Of a DNA stretch of 38,953 bases, positions 7,592 through 16,378 are shown in pieces (within the stretch, counting starts at the first letter, position 1; each line of letters opens with the position of its first letter). The stretch comes from Stagnimonas sp. (GTDB taxonomy: Bacteria; Pseudomonadota; Gammaproteobacteria; Nevskiales; Nevskiaceae). The stretch lies in assembly GCA_030652575.1 (NCBI GenBank), contig JAUSQI010000157.1:1-38953 (forward strand), in the 5' to 3' direction. The notes beneath the pieces were generated by a model. It did no database searches, was not told where the DNA came from, and was given only the letters and a program-made list of their open reading frames with translations. Made by a program: the position numbers and the translations under genes.

Positions 7592-8961
7592 AGCACCTCC
7601 TCTCCTCAATGCTGCTGGCGGCTGCACTGGCCAGCGGCACGGCAACGGCGGCAAGTGCGCTGCCGGATGACCGCATCGTCGCCGTCGAAGCCGGCGTGCA
7701 CAAGCTGCTGCGGCAGCCGCAGCCCATCAGCCGTGTGGCCGTGGGCGACCCGGCGATTGCCGAAGTCACCGTCATCAACCGCCGCGAAGTGCTGATCACC
7801 GGCAAGAAGAACGGCGTCACCAGCCTCATGGTATGGCCCAAGTCCGGCACCGGCGATGCGCCAGTCGAATACCGCCTGCGCGTGGGCCCGGTTGCCGATC
7901 CGCTCAAGGTGAAAGTCAACGATCCCGATCTGGCCAAGGCCAAGATCGACGCCAGCGAAGGTCTGAGCGGCAGCGTGCCCAATCTGCTCGCACACCGCCG
8001 CGCCAAGATCGACGCGCAGACCCAGGCGCAGCTGGCGGCCAGCGCCGGCAGCGCTACCAAGGTGGCCGACAGCAGCAACGTCGACCTGGAAACACAGGTG
8101 ATGACCGAGGTGAAGATCGTCGAGGTCAAGCGCAGCACCCTGCAGGCCTACGGGCTCAATGTGCTGAAGAACACCGGAAACACCACGGCGGGCCTCACCA
8201 CGCCGGGGTCGTTGAACGCACTCAACTTCACGCCAGGCCCCAGTACTGGATTCACCGGCTCGCTGGCCTCGCCGATCTCCAATGCCTTCAATCTGGTGAT
8301 CGGCAATCCTCGCGATGGCATTTTGGGCATCCTGAGTTTCCTGGAACAGAAAGGCCTTGCCCGCACCTACGCGGAGCCCACGCTCACGGCCATGAGCGGC
8401 CAGACCGCGAGTTTCCTGGCTGGTGGCGAGTTCCCGGTGCCGGTGAGCCAGGGCGGCACGACGGGTGGCATCACCATCCAGTACCGCGAGTTCGGTATTC
8501 GTCTGTCGCTGACGCCCACCGTACTCTCGCGTGACCGCATTGGCTTGAAGGTCGCACCCGAGGTCAGCGACCTCGACTTCTCGGCCGGCATCACCACCGC
8601 TGGCGTCACCGTGCCGGCACTCACCGTGCGCCGCACCGACACCACGGTGGAACTGGGCGACGGCGAGAGCTTCGTGATTTCAGGCCTGGTCAGCAACAGC
8701 CTCATCAACAATGCCAACAAGGTGCCCTGGCTGGCGGATATCCCCATCATCGGGGCGTTCTTCAAGAACATCAGCGTCAACCGCACCGAGAAGGAACTGG
8801 TGATGGTGGTGACCCCGCGCCTGGTGCGTCCGCTGGCGCGCGGCGGCCCGCGTCCGCTGCTGCCGGGTGCGGCGACCGACAACTATCGTCCCGGCTTTGG
8901 TCAGCTGATGTTTGAAGAAACCGGCAAGTTCGATCAGAACCAGTTCGGTTTCAGCAAGTAA
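7588..8961 (+). CDS. cpaC: Tad secretin CpaC/RcpA
   Basis: This 457-residue outer-membrane secretin forms the channel through which the Flp pilus leaves the cell. A signal peptide (about residues 1-22) is followed by the N-terminal secretin-associated domain with RVAVGDPAIAEVTVINRREVLITGKKNG (residues about 49-76). A linker with VMTEVKIVEVKRS comes next, then the secretin core from about residue 240. Near the C-terminus the hallmark VPWLADIPIIGAFFKN and the final strand ELVMVVTPRLVRPL are intact. A short Gly/Phe-rich tail follows. The start overlaps the cpaB stop by ATGA. No pilotin (RcpB-like) gene is visible nearby, so outer-membrane targeting may be unaided or encoded elsewhere. Confidence 0.95.
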   Translation: MKHLLSSMLLAAALASGTATAASALPDDRIVAVEAGVHKLLRQPQPISRVAVGDPAIAEVTVINRREVLITGKKNGVTSLMVWPKSGTGDAPVEYRLRVGPVADPLKVKVNDPDLAKAKIDASEGLSGSVPNLLAHRRAKIDAQTQAQLAASAGSATKVADSSNVDLETQVMTEVKIVEVKRSTLQAYGLNVLKNTGNTTAGLTTPGSLNALNFTPGPSTGFTGSLASPISNAFNLVIGNPRDGILGILSFLEQKGLARTYAEPTLTAMSGQTASFLAGGEFPVPVSQGGTTGGITIQYREFGIRLSLTPTVLSRDRIGLKVAPEVSDLDFSAGITTAGVTVPALTVRRTDTTVELGDGESFVISGLVSNSLINNANKVPWLADIPIIGAFFKNISVNRTEKELVMVVTPRLVRPLARGGPRPLLPGAATDNYRPGFGQLMFEETGKFDQNQFGFSK

Positions 8962-9003
8962 CCCTCCGTCTCCGCACGCAACGTCCAACTCGAAACCCTT
9001 CCA

Positions 9004-10209
9004 ATGAGTGCGAAGTCCCTGGCTTTTGTGATTGCGGATGATCCCGCCTACCTGCCCTGGCTTGAGGCTGCACTGGGCAGCAGCGTGCAGTTCACGCTGG
9101 CACAGCCGCAGGATGCGAGCGAGTTGCTGCGCCGCCTGCAGCAGGGCGGCAAGTTCGATCTGCTGTTCTGTGAGTTCGAGGACTACAACGCGCCCGAGCG
9201 CGCCGCGCTGGTCGAGGCCGTGGCCGATCGCCTGCCAGATCTGCCGGTGGTGGCGATGGGCTCCAGCGAGAATGCCGCGACGGTGCTGACCGCCATGCGC
9301 GCGGGTGTGCGCGACTTTTTCGTGCTCAAGCGCGACGACACCAAGCTGGCCGCGCAGGTCGGCAAGTTGCTGCGTCGCCTGGGCGCTGCCAGCGTGGTGG
9401 CCGCGGCCAGCAGCGGGCAGGGACGTGTCTACACCGTGATGGGCGCACAGCCGCACGAAAGCATTGCCTTCCTCGGCGTGCATCTCGCGCAGGCGTTTGC
9501 CGAGCGCATCAAAAAAGGCGAGCGCGTGCTGCTGATCGATGCCGCCATGCCGGCCGGTGCGGCGTCGATCTTTCTCAACCTGTCGCCCAACTACAGCGTG
9601 CTCGATGCCGTCAATGACGTGCATCGCTGCGATGCCACGCTGGTCGATACCGCCTTCACCAAACACGTTTCGGGCGTGCATCTGCTGTCGCTGCCGGAAG
9701 AAGGCCTGGGCCGCCCTGCGGTGTCAGAAGACAACTTCGGCCGGTTGCTGCAGGTGTTCAAAAGTCTTTTCAGCGTCGTCATCGTGGCGCTCGATGGCCA
9801 GGCCGGCACGCCACTGCTGCGTGCCGCCATTGCCCAGAGCACGCGCACTGTGCTGCTCACCGACCAGTCCATTCTGAAATCGCGCCAGAGCAAATATCTG
9901 TTGCGGGCGCTGCGCCTCGAAGATACGCCACTCGATTCATCAGCTCTGGTGGTCGACAACTACCGCCGCCGCCTGGGGCTGGAGCCGCAGAATCTCGCCG
10001 AGCTGTTCGACCTGCCGCTGCTGGCCACGCTCAGCTCCGAAGGGGTGGCGCGCATCCAGGCGATGAACTCCGGCGAGTCGATGTTTGCCATCGCACCCAA
10101 AGACCCGTACTGCGACGGCGTGCGTCGCCTCGCCCTGAGTCTGGCCACGGGTGAAACCACAGCCGTCGAAGCCAAGAACGACGGCCTGTTGAACCGTTTC
10201 TTCAGGTGA
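9004..10209 (+). CDS. tadZ: TadZ/CpaE localisation protein with degenerate nucleotide site
   Basis: This 401-residue protein has an atypical receiver-like domain (about 5-125) followed by a MinD/ParA-like ATPase fold. TadZ/CpaE places the Tad machine at the cell pole in studied species. The phosphoacceptor position of the receiver-like part (LLFCEFED) lacks the expected aspartate at its usual place. In the ATPase half, where ParA/MinD have KGGxGKT, this protein reads MGAQPHES (146-153), with neither Lys nor GKT. The later strand LLIDAAMP replaces the LLIDxDxQ motif. ATP hydrolysis is therefore doubtful, and the protein may be a structural scaffold. It lies between the secretin and motor genes, as is usual. 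The ribosome binding site is weak. Some other TadZ proteins are also known to be atypical. Confidence 0.88.
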   Translation: MSAKSLAFVIADDPAYLPWLEAALGSSVQFTLAQPQDASELLRRLQQGGKFDLLFCEFEDYNAPERAALVEAVADRLPDLPVVAMGSSENAATVLTAMRAGVRDFFVLKRDDTKLAAQVGKLLRRLGAASVVAAASSGQGRVYTVMGAQPHESIAFLGVHLAQAFAERIKKGERVLLIDAAMPAGAASIFLNLSPNYSVLDAVNDVHRCDATLVDTAFTKHVSGVHLLSLPEEGLGRPAVSEDNFGRLLQVFKSLFSVVIVALDGQAGTPLLRAAIAQSTRTVLLTDQSILKSRQSKYLLRALRLEDTPLDSSALVVDNYRRRLGLEPQNLAELFDLPLLATLSSEGVARIQAMNSGESMFAIAPKDPYCDGVRRLALSLATGETTAVEAKNDGLLNRFFR

Positions 10210-10213
10210 TGTG

Positions 10214-11443
<1,230 letters not shown>

Positions 11444-11448
11444 GCGCC

Positions 11449-11480
11449 CTGGTCAGGTTCCCGCGTAGCGGGATGACCAG
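11449..11480 (+). other. strong bulged hairpin between tadA and tadB
   Basis: CTGGTCA (11449-11455) pairs with TGACCAG (11474-11480). Inside it TCCCGC (11459-11464) pairs with GCGGGA (11468-11473) around a GTA loop, leaving a 3-base bulge. There is no following T tract, so it is unlikely to end transcription. It sits at the start of the longest gap in the operon (106 bp) and may set mRNA stability or processing between motor and platform genes. Confidence 0.5.
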
Positions 11481-11537
11481 CAAAGCGAATGCTGCCTGCT
11501 GCCGACAGCGTGTGGCTTTGCCGTATTGCGTGCTTAC

Positions 11538-11542
11538 GGAGG
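11538..11542 (+). promoter_or_regulatory. ribosome binding site fixing the tadB start
   Basis: A perfect GGAGG lies seven bases before the ATG at 11550. It rules out the in-frame TTG start at 11526. Confidence 0.75.
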
Positions 11543-11549
11543 CAGCCGC

Positions 11550-12479
11550 ATGAACACACCTATCCTCATCATTTTTGTCGTAGCGCTACTGCTGGGAGTG
11601 GGTGCAGCGGTGTTGTTGTTCCGCTCGCAGGGCAGCGCGCGCAGGGCCGAGATGGCGCTGCGCCTGCGCGTGCTGGGCGAGGATGCCGACGCGCATCTGC
11701 TGAGCCGCGCCAAGCCGATTGCCAACCCCCTGCTGCGCTTCGTCACCGACCTGCTCACCCGATCGGGCGTCGAGCTGGAGCCGGAGCGCGTCGGCCAAGG
11801 CCTGTTGATCGCCGCTGCCGCAGCACCGCTGCTGCTGATCGTGCTGGGGCCGCTGGCCGGCTTGCTGGCCATTGGTCTGGCGGTAGTGAGCGTGCTCGGC
11901 GTGCTCTCGCGCAATGCCAACCGCCGCCGCGCCAAGATCGTCGAGCAGTTGCCGAGCTTTCTAGAGAGCGTGATGCGCGTGCTCTCTGCCGGCAACACAC
12001 TGGAAGAATCCCTGGGTGCGGCCGCGCGCGACAGCCCCGAACCGATCCGCCCGTTGTTCATCAGCATCGGCCGGCAGGTGCGCCTGGGCGCGCCGGTGGA
12101 GTCCGTGCTGGCCGAAGCCGGCGAAGTGCATCGCCTGCGCGACCTCAAGGTGATGGCCTTGGCCGCGGCCATCAACCGCAAATACGGCGGCTCCTTGCGC
12201 GGCGTCATCAAGAGCCTCATCAGCACCATCCGCAGCCGTGATTCGGCCGCGCGCGAGTTGCGTGCACTCACCGCCGAAACCCGCTTTTCGGCGCTGGTGC
12301 TCGGCATCATTCCGGTGACGCTGTCGCTCTACATCTTCAGCCAGAACAAGGCCTACTACGCCGGCATGTGGGCCGACGGCAGCGGTCGCATTTTCCTGAT
12401 CGTCTCGGTGCTCATGCAGATCGTCGGCGTCGCTGTTCTCTGGCGAATGATGAACTCCACCGGAGATCCAGATGCTTGA
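11550..12479 (+). CDS. tadB: Tad inner-membrane platform protein TadB
   Basis: This 309-residue polytopic protein of the T2SSF/GspF family has an N-terminal span (about 3-24), a pair of spans around residues 85-120 (LLIAAAAAPLLLIVLGPLAGLLAIGLAVV), and a cytoplasmic helical T2SSF domain. The latter includes QLPSFLESVMRVLSAGNTLEESL, and two C-terminal spans follow. It forms with TadC the membrane platform on which the TadA motor acts. In TadB proteins the conserved segment around LESVMRVLSAGNT is the usual family marker. It is followed after 24 bases by tadC. Confidence 0.93.
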   Translation: MNTPILIIFVVALLLGVGAAVLLFRSQGSARRAEMALRLRVLGEDADAHLLSRAKPIANPLLRFVTDLLTRSGVELEPERVGQGLLIAAAAAPLLLIVLGPLAGLLAIGLAVVSVLGVLSRNANRRRAKIVEQLPSFLESVMRVLSAGNTLEESLGAAARDSPEPIRPLFISIGRQVRLGAPVESVLAEAGEVHRLRDLKVMALAAAINRKYGGSLRGVIKSLISTIRSRDSAARELRALTAETRFSALVLGIIPVTLSLYIFSQNKAYYAGMWADGSGRIFLIVSVLMQIVGVAVLWRMMNSTGDPDA

Positions 12480-12503
12480 TGCACTGTCTCTTGGGAGCGC
12501 TCA

Positions 12504-13439
12504 ATGAATACCGCTCTTTTCGCACTCGTGATTGGCGCGGCCGTGCTGCTGGCCGGTGCGACCCTGCTGCTGCTGGCCTACCTCGGCATGCGCTCGCGTC
12601 AGGATCGCCAGCTGGAGCGCCGCGTGATCGGGGCTGAAACCATCCGCGACGAGTTTGATACCAGCGATGGCCAGACCTTGAAGATGCTGGCACGCGGCGG
12701 TCAGCGCATCGAAAAACTGGCGGATGAAGACGGCGAAACTGGCCGTCTTCTCATGCAGGCCGGCTGGCGCGGCGCGCGCGCGCGCTTGCTGTTCTATGCG
12801 TTTCGCGGCGGCATGCTGATGCTGGCGGCCTTGTTGTCTGCGGCGCTGTGGACGCTGGCGCAGGGCATCAAGCCAGTGCTGCTGCCGCTCTACTGCTTTG
12901 CGATGTTTGCCTTCGCCTTCCTGATTCCGATCTGGGTGCTGCGCAGTGCCGCTGCCGGTCGCCGCGCCCGCATGGGGCGCGAGGTGCCGCTGTTCATCCA
13001 CTTGCTGGTGCTGTTGTTCGAAGCCGGGCTTTCCACCCGGCAGGCGTTTGCGAGTCTGGTGCGCGAAGGCCGTGGCGTGCTGCCCGAACTGGGTCAGGAG
13101 TTCGAAGGCGTGCTGCGCCAGCTCGAAGCCGGCGGTGACATCGCCGATGTACTCAAGGGCCTGGGCACGGCACTGGATGTGCCCGATCTCGAAGGCGTGC
13201 TCGGCGTGCTGCGCCAGGTGGACAAGTACGGTGGCGAAATCCGCGAGCCGCTGCTGGAGGCGCTGAGCGTGCTCGAAGAGCGTCGCGGCCTCGACCTGCG
13301 GGAGAAGGTCAATCTCATCTCCGGCCGCATGACGGTGGTGATGGTGCTGTTCTTCTTTCCCGCCCTGCTGATTTTCGTGGCAGGCCCGGCGGTGGTGTCG
13401 ATCCTGAGGGCGATGGCGGATGTTACCGGCACCAAATAG
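12504..13439 (+). CDS. tadC: Tad inner-membrane platform protein TadC
   Basis: This 311-residue second platform protein is a TadB paralogue of the T2SSF family. It has an N-terminal span (about 5-28), central spans around residues 95-150, a helical domain with VPLFIHLLVLLFEAGLSTRQAF, and a C-terminal span (VVMVLFFFPALLIFVAGPAVV). GGGAG at 12493-12497 supports the start. The end overlaps the predicted start of the TPR lipoprotein gene by 20 bases. TadC is distinguished from TadB by order and by the short Arg-rich loop after the first span, so the assignment rests mainly on synteny. Confidence 0.92.
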   Translation: MNTALFALVIGAAVLLAGATLLLLAYLGMRSRQDRQLERRVIGAETIRDEFDTSDGQTLKMLARGGQRIEKLADEDGETGRLLMQAGWRGARARLLFYAFRGGMLMLAALLSAALWTLAQGIKPVLLPLYCFAMFAFAFLIPIWVLRSAAAGRRARMGREVPLFIHLLVLLFEAGLSTRQAFASLVREGRGVLPELGQEFEGVLRQLEAGGDIADVLKGLGTALDVPDLEGVLGVLRQVDKYGGEIREPLLEALSVLEERRGLDLREKVNLISGRMTVVMVLFFFPALLIFVAGPAVVSILRAMADVTGTK

Positions 13440-14154
13440 CGCGCCGTGCGCAAAACGGTCGTACGGGCTTTTGCTGCGATTGCCGCTTGTCGCCGCGACC
13501 ATCGCGCTGGTCGGCTGTGCGGCGCTTGGCTTCCCCGCATCGGACGCAGATGAAAAGCCTGCGGCCAGCGAATCTTCGTTGTATCTCGAAGCGGTGCGGG
13601 CACTGATCGGGCAGGGGCAGTTCTATGCCGCCATCGCCCATATCCAGGAAGACCGGCGCATCTACGGCGACACTCCGGAGCTGCGCCTGCTCGAAGCCGA
13701 CGCCCGCCGCAACCTCAAGCAGAACAAGACCAGCGAAGCGCTCTACCAGAGTGTGCTGCGCAGTGCGCCCAACGGCCCGCTGGCCGGCAAGGCCCGGCAC
13801 GGCCTGGGGTTGCTGTATGCAGGGGTCGATCTCAACGCCTCGCTGCGCGAGCTGAGAGAGGCCACCAAGCTGCGTCCCACCGATGCCGCCATCCGCAGCG
13901 ATAACGGTTATGCGCTGATGCAGGCGCGCCGTTTCGCCGAGGCGCGGGTGGAGCTGGCCACCGCCCATGAGCTGGCGCCCGACAACATCGCCGCCCGCAA
14001 CAATCTGCTGATCCTGCTGTTCGTGCAGGGCGAGGATGCCGCCGCCAACCGGCTTGCCGCGCAGACGCAAGTGGACGCGGGCTTGCTTGCGCGGCTCAAG
14101 GCGCAGGCGCAAAGTTTCAAGGCCGCGAAGCCACCCGTTTCGCGTGCGGGCTAA
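13420..14154 (+). CDS. tadD: TadD-like TPR lipoprotein
   Basis: This 244-residue protein has a lipoprotein signal: a basic N-region (CAKRSYG), a Leu/Val/Ala core and the lipobox LVGC, with the lipidated Cys at residue 33. From about residue 45 to 205 it consists of tetratricopeptide-like helices (for example YLEAVRALIGQGQFYAAIAHI and AIRSDNGYALMQARRFAEARVELATAHELAP). TadD-type TPR lipoproteins help secretin or pilus assembly at the outer membrane. The start overlaps the end of tadC by 20 bases. It has no clear Shine-Dalgarno of its own, so coupling to tadC translation is likely. A slightly later alternative start cannot be excluded. Confidence 0.85.
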   Translation: MLPAPNSAPCAKRSYGLLLRLPLVAATIALVGCAALGFPASDADEKPAASESSLYLEAVRALIGQGQFYAAIAHIQEDRRIYGDTPELRLLEADARRNLKQNKTSEALYQSVLRSAPNGPLAGKARHGLGLLYAGVDLNASLRELREATKLRPTDAAIRSDNGYALMQARRFAEARVELATAHELAPDNIAARNNLLILLFVQGEDAAANRLAAQTQVDAGLLARLKAQAQSFKAAKPPVSRAG

Positions 14155-14176
14155 CAATCATTCAACGAGGTCTGCC

Positions 14177-14458
14177 ATGAACCATCTCCTTTCTTCCTTC
14201 CTGCTGGCCTTCGCAGTCACTGCCGCGCTGCCGTTTGCAGCCGGTGCCGCCGACGTCGAAAAGCCCATCGGCGACCAGACCCAGGCCTGGGTCAAGCTGC
14301 AGCAGAGCGGCAAGCAGGCTTCGGGCGCACCGCGGCCGATGCCGGGCGAGATCGCCGACAACGTCTACCAGCGCTACGTCGACAGCTTCAAGCAACCGAT
14401 CCCTGCCGAGTTCAAGCGCCAGTCCACCGGCGACTCGGGCAATGGTTCCGGGAAATAA
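14177..14458 (+). CDS. small secreted Tad-locus protein, DUF3613-like
   Basis: This 93-residue protein has a clear signal peptide (about residues 1-24, ending AAGA/AD). The short mature part contains QTQAWVKLQQSGKQAS and a C-terminal segment YQRYVDSFKQPIP. The W-LQ-G and RY-SF-PIP pattern resembles the DUF3613 family, small proteins often seen in Tad loci; I recall this from memory and it needs a profile search. GAGG at 14167-14170 sets the ATG at 14177. Longer in-frame readings from 14036 are Arg-rich shadow sequence. It overlaps the tadG start by 17 bases. Function is unknown; a periplasmic role with TadD or TadG is inferred from position only. Confidence 0.75.
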   Translation: MNHLLSSFLLAFAVTAALPFAAGAADVEKPIGDQTQAWVKLQQSGKQASGAPRPMPGEIADNVYQRYVDSFKQPIPAEFKRQSTGDSGNGSGK

Positions 14459-16316
14459 GACGCCACGGCGTGCATCGCCGCACCGCCAGCGCGGTGTCGC
14501 GGCGATCTTCGCCGCGCTGTCGCTCATCACGCTGCTGTCGGCAGTGGGTCTGGCGATCGACGTGGGCCGCCTGTATTACGCCAACCGCGAGTTGCAGAGG
14601 CTGACGGATCTCGCCGCCATCGACGGCGCACGCGTGAGCAGCCAGTGCCTGGGTAATGCCGGCATCGACGAGGTGACCGCCGAGGTCGATGCCAGCCTGC
14701 TGCGCAATCGCCTGCCGCCGCTGGTGACCACCGTGACCCGCCTTGGAGCGCGCAAAGTGGACGCAAACGGCTTGCAGTTCTTCCAGCCGCTTGCTGCCGG
14801 CCAAGCCGGCGATTCGGTGCAGGTCACCCTCAGCCGCCCCAGCCCCGCGCGCATCCTGCCGCTGTTCGCGGGCGACGACAGCCGGGTGCTGACGACAAGG
14901 GCGGCAGCGATGGCCAACTGGGTTGCCACGGCCGATGTGGGGGACCCGGTCAACAGTTCCAGCGGCAATTTCCTGCCGAGTTTCTATGGGGGCGCATTGC
15001 GCGCCAATCTCTCCCTCGGTGGCGGTGGCATTATTTCCGGTACCGAAGCCTCGGTCACGGTCTCCGACTTCGTGGTCAGCAGCAGCGACGTCACTTCGCA
15101 GCTGCCCGACATCGACACCCCGATGCCGGTGCTGGGTCTGCTCTCACAGCTCGAAGCCATGCTCAACACCATTGGCGACGTTGCGGGCGCTACCTTGGTC
15201 GACGCCTATGCGGCTGCCATCGCCGTGGGGCGCCCCGGTGCCACGGTGGTGCCTGCGGAAGTGCTGGGCCTGCCTCTGCAAGGCCCCTACGACGGAGCAA
15301 CCGCCAGTGTCGGCAGCATTCTCAGCGCGATTGCGGGCGCTGTGAGTGAGGGCGACCCCATCCAGCTACCCAATCTCTGCGCGCTGCTGGGCATCGAGGG
15401 CGGCGCGGTGCCGGTGGTGTCCAACCTGCTGTGCGACACCACCATCACCGCCAGCATCCCGCAGGGTAGCCGGCCCGGCACCAGCAACTCCTCGACACCG
15501 ATCCTCGATGTCAGCGACACCAGTGACGACTCGGCCCGCACGGCCAGCGGGCTTGTGCGCGTCGGCATCAAGCTGGTCAATCCGCTCACCGGGCAACCCC
15601 TGAATCTGGTGTTGAAGGCCGAGGCAGAGGGCGCAAATGCCAAGGTCACCAGCCTGTCCTGCGCGCGACTGGGGCAAGGGCAGAACGTGGCGAGCGTCAT
15701 CGCCAAAGGCCCGTTGGTGACGTTTGCCATCGGCGACTCCGCAACCTTCGACCAGAGCTTCACCACGCCGAATGCCGATCTCGGTGGCGTGCTGAACGAT
15801 GTCGCGCCGGTGCGGCTGCTCACCGCCAGTGTTCAGGACGTGCTGACCAACGCAGGCTTGGGCGGGCTGCTGTTGAACAATCCGCTCAACCTCGGGTTTC
15901 TCGGTCAACCAGTGACCGTGAGTGCGCGATTGCAGCCGGTGACCATCGGCGACGGCCGTGCCGAAACCTTCTGCATGGAGGGTCCGCCGTTCAAGGTCAC
16001 TAATCAATGCAATGGCGCACCGGCATTGATCGGCGGCGTCTCGGGCCAGGCGGTAGCCGCACAGCTGGAAAGCCTGATCGGCGATGTCGAACTGACGGTG
16101 ACCCTGCCCAACAATCTGCCGCCCGCGCTCGATGCCGTTCTGCGCGAGGCGACGGGCCTGCTGACCCAGACCTTGACCACCACCTTGCAGCCTGCATTGC
16201 GATTGGTGGCCGGCCAGATGGTGCCGATCCTGCAATCGGCGAATCTCGCGGTGGGCCAATCGCAGGTGACCCTCTACGAGCCCAAGATCATTCAGCCCAA
16301 AATCTACGCGCAATAG
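14442..16316 (+). CDS. tadG: TadG-like minor pilus protein
   Basis: This 624-residue protein has a short basic N-terminus, then RGVAAIFAALSLITLLSAVGLAIDVGRLYY, the Tad/TadG N-terminal hydrophobic segment, followed by NRELQRLTDLAAIDGAR. The large exported part (about residues 60-624) is rich in Gly, Ala, Ser and Thr, with many short beta-like segments and cysteine pairs. It fits the Tad-like C-terminal region of proteins in this family. TadG-type proteins are thought to anchor or cap the pilus at the envelope. The ATG at 14442 lies inside the previous gene. It was chosen because the upstream reading back to 14235 is an out-of-frame shadow of that gene. No TadF gene lies next to it. Confidence 0.82.
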   Translation: MVPGNKTPRRASPHRQRGVAAIFAALSLITLLSAVGLAIDVGRLYYANRELQRLTDLAAIDGARVSSQCLGNAGIDEVTAEVDASLLRNRLPPLVTTVTRLGARKVDANGLQFFQPLAAGQAGDSVQVTLSRPSPARILPLFAGDDSRVLTTRAAAMANWVATADVGDPVNSSSGNFLPSFYGGALRANLSLGGGGIISGTEASVTVSDFVVSSSDVTSQLPDIDTPMPVLGLLSQLEAMLNTIGDVAGATLVDAYAAAIAVGRPGATVVPAEVLGLPLQGPYDGATASVGSILSAIAGAVSEGDPIQLPNLCALLGIEGGAVPVVSNLLCDTTITASIPQGSRPGTSNSSTPILDVSDTSDDSARTASGLVRVGIKLVNPLTGQPLNLVLKAEAEGANAKVTSLSCARLGQGQNVASVIAKGPLVTFAIGDSATFDQSFTTPNADLGGVLNDVAPVRLLTASVQDVLTNAGLGGLLLNNPLNLGFLGQPVTVSARLQPVTIGDGRAETFCMEGPPFKVTNQCNGAPALIGGVSGQAVAAQLESLIGDVELTVTLPNNLPPALDAVLREATGLLTQTLTTTLQPALRLVAGQMVPILQSANLAVGQSQVTLYEPKIIQPKIYAQ

Positions 16317-16365
16317 GGTCGTGCCCGGTTAAGCTGCTGGCCTACTCATTACAACGAACTCGCGC

Positions 16366-16370
16366 AGGGA
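16366..16370 (+). promoter_or_regulatory. ribosome binding site fixing the GGDEF-protein start
   Basis: AGGGA lies eight bases before the ATG at 16379. It argues against the long in-frame extension that runs back into tadG. Confidence 0.6.
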
Positions 16371-16378
16371 TATCGGCG

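Noticed and set aside
9004-10209. TadZ as a standard ParA/MinD chromosome-partition ATPase
   Set aside because: The Walker A is absent and the gene lies between Tad secretin and motor genes.
11449-11480. Hairpin after tadA as a terminator
   Set aside because: No T run follows, and tadB to tadG continue the same operon.
16007-16378. Upstream extension of the PAS-GGDEF frame into tadG
   Set aside because: It is an out-of-frame reading of tadG. AGGGA before 16379 and a membrane span just after give the natural start.
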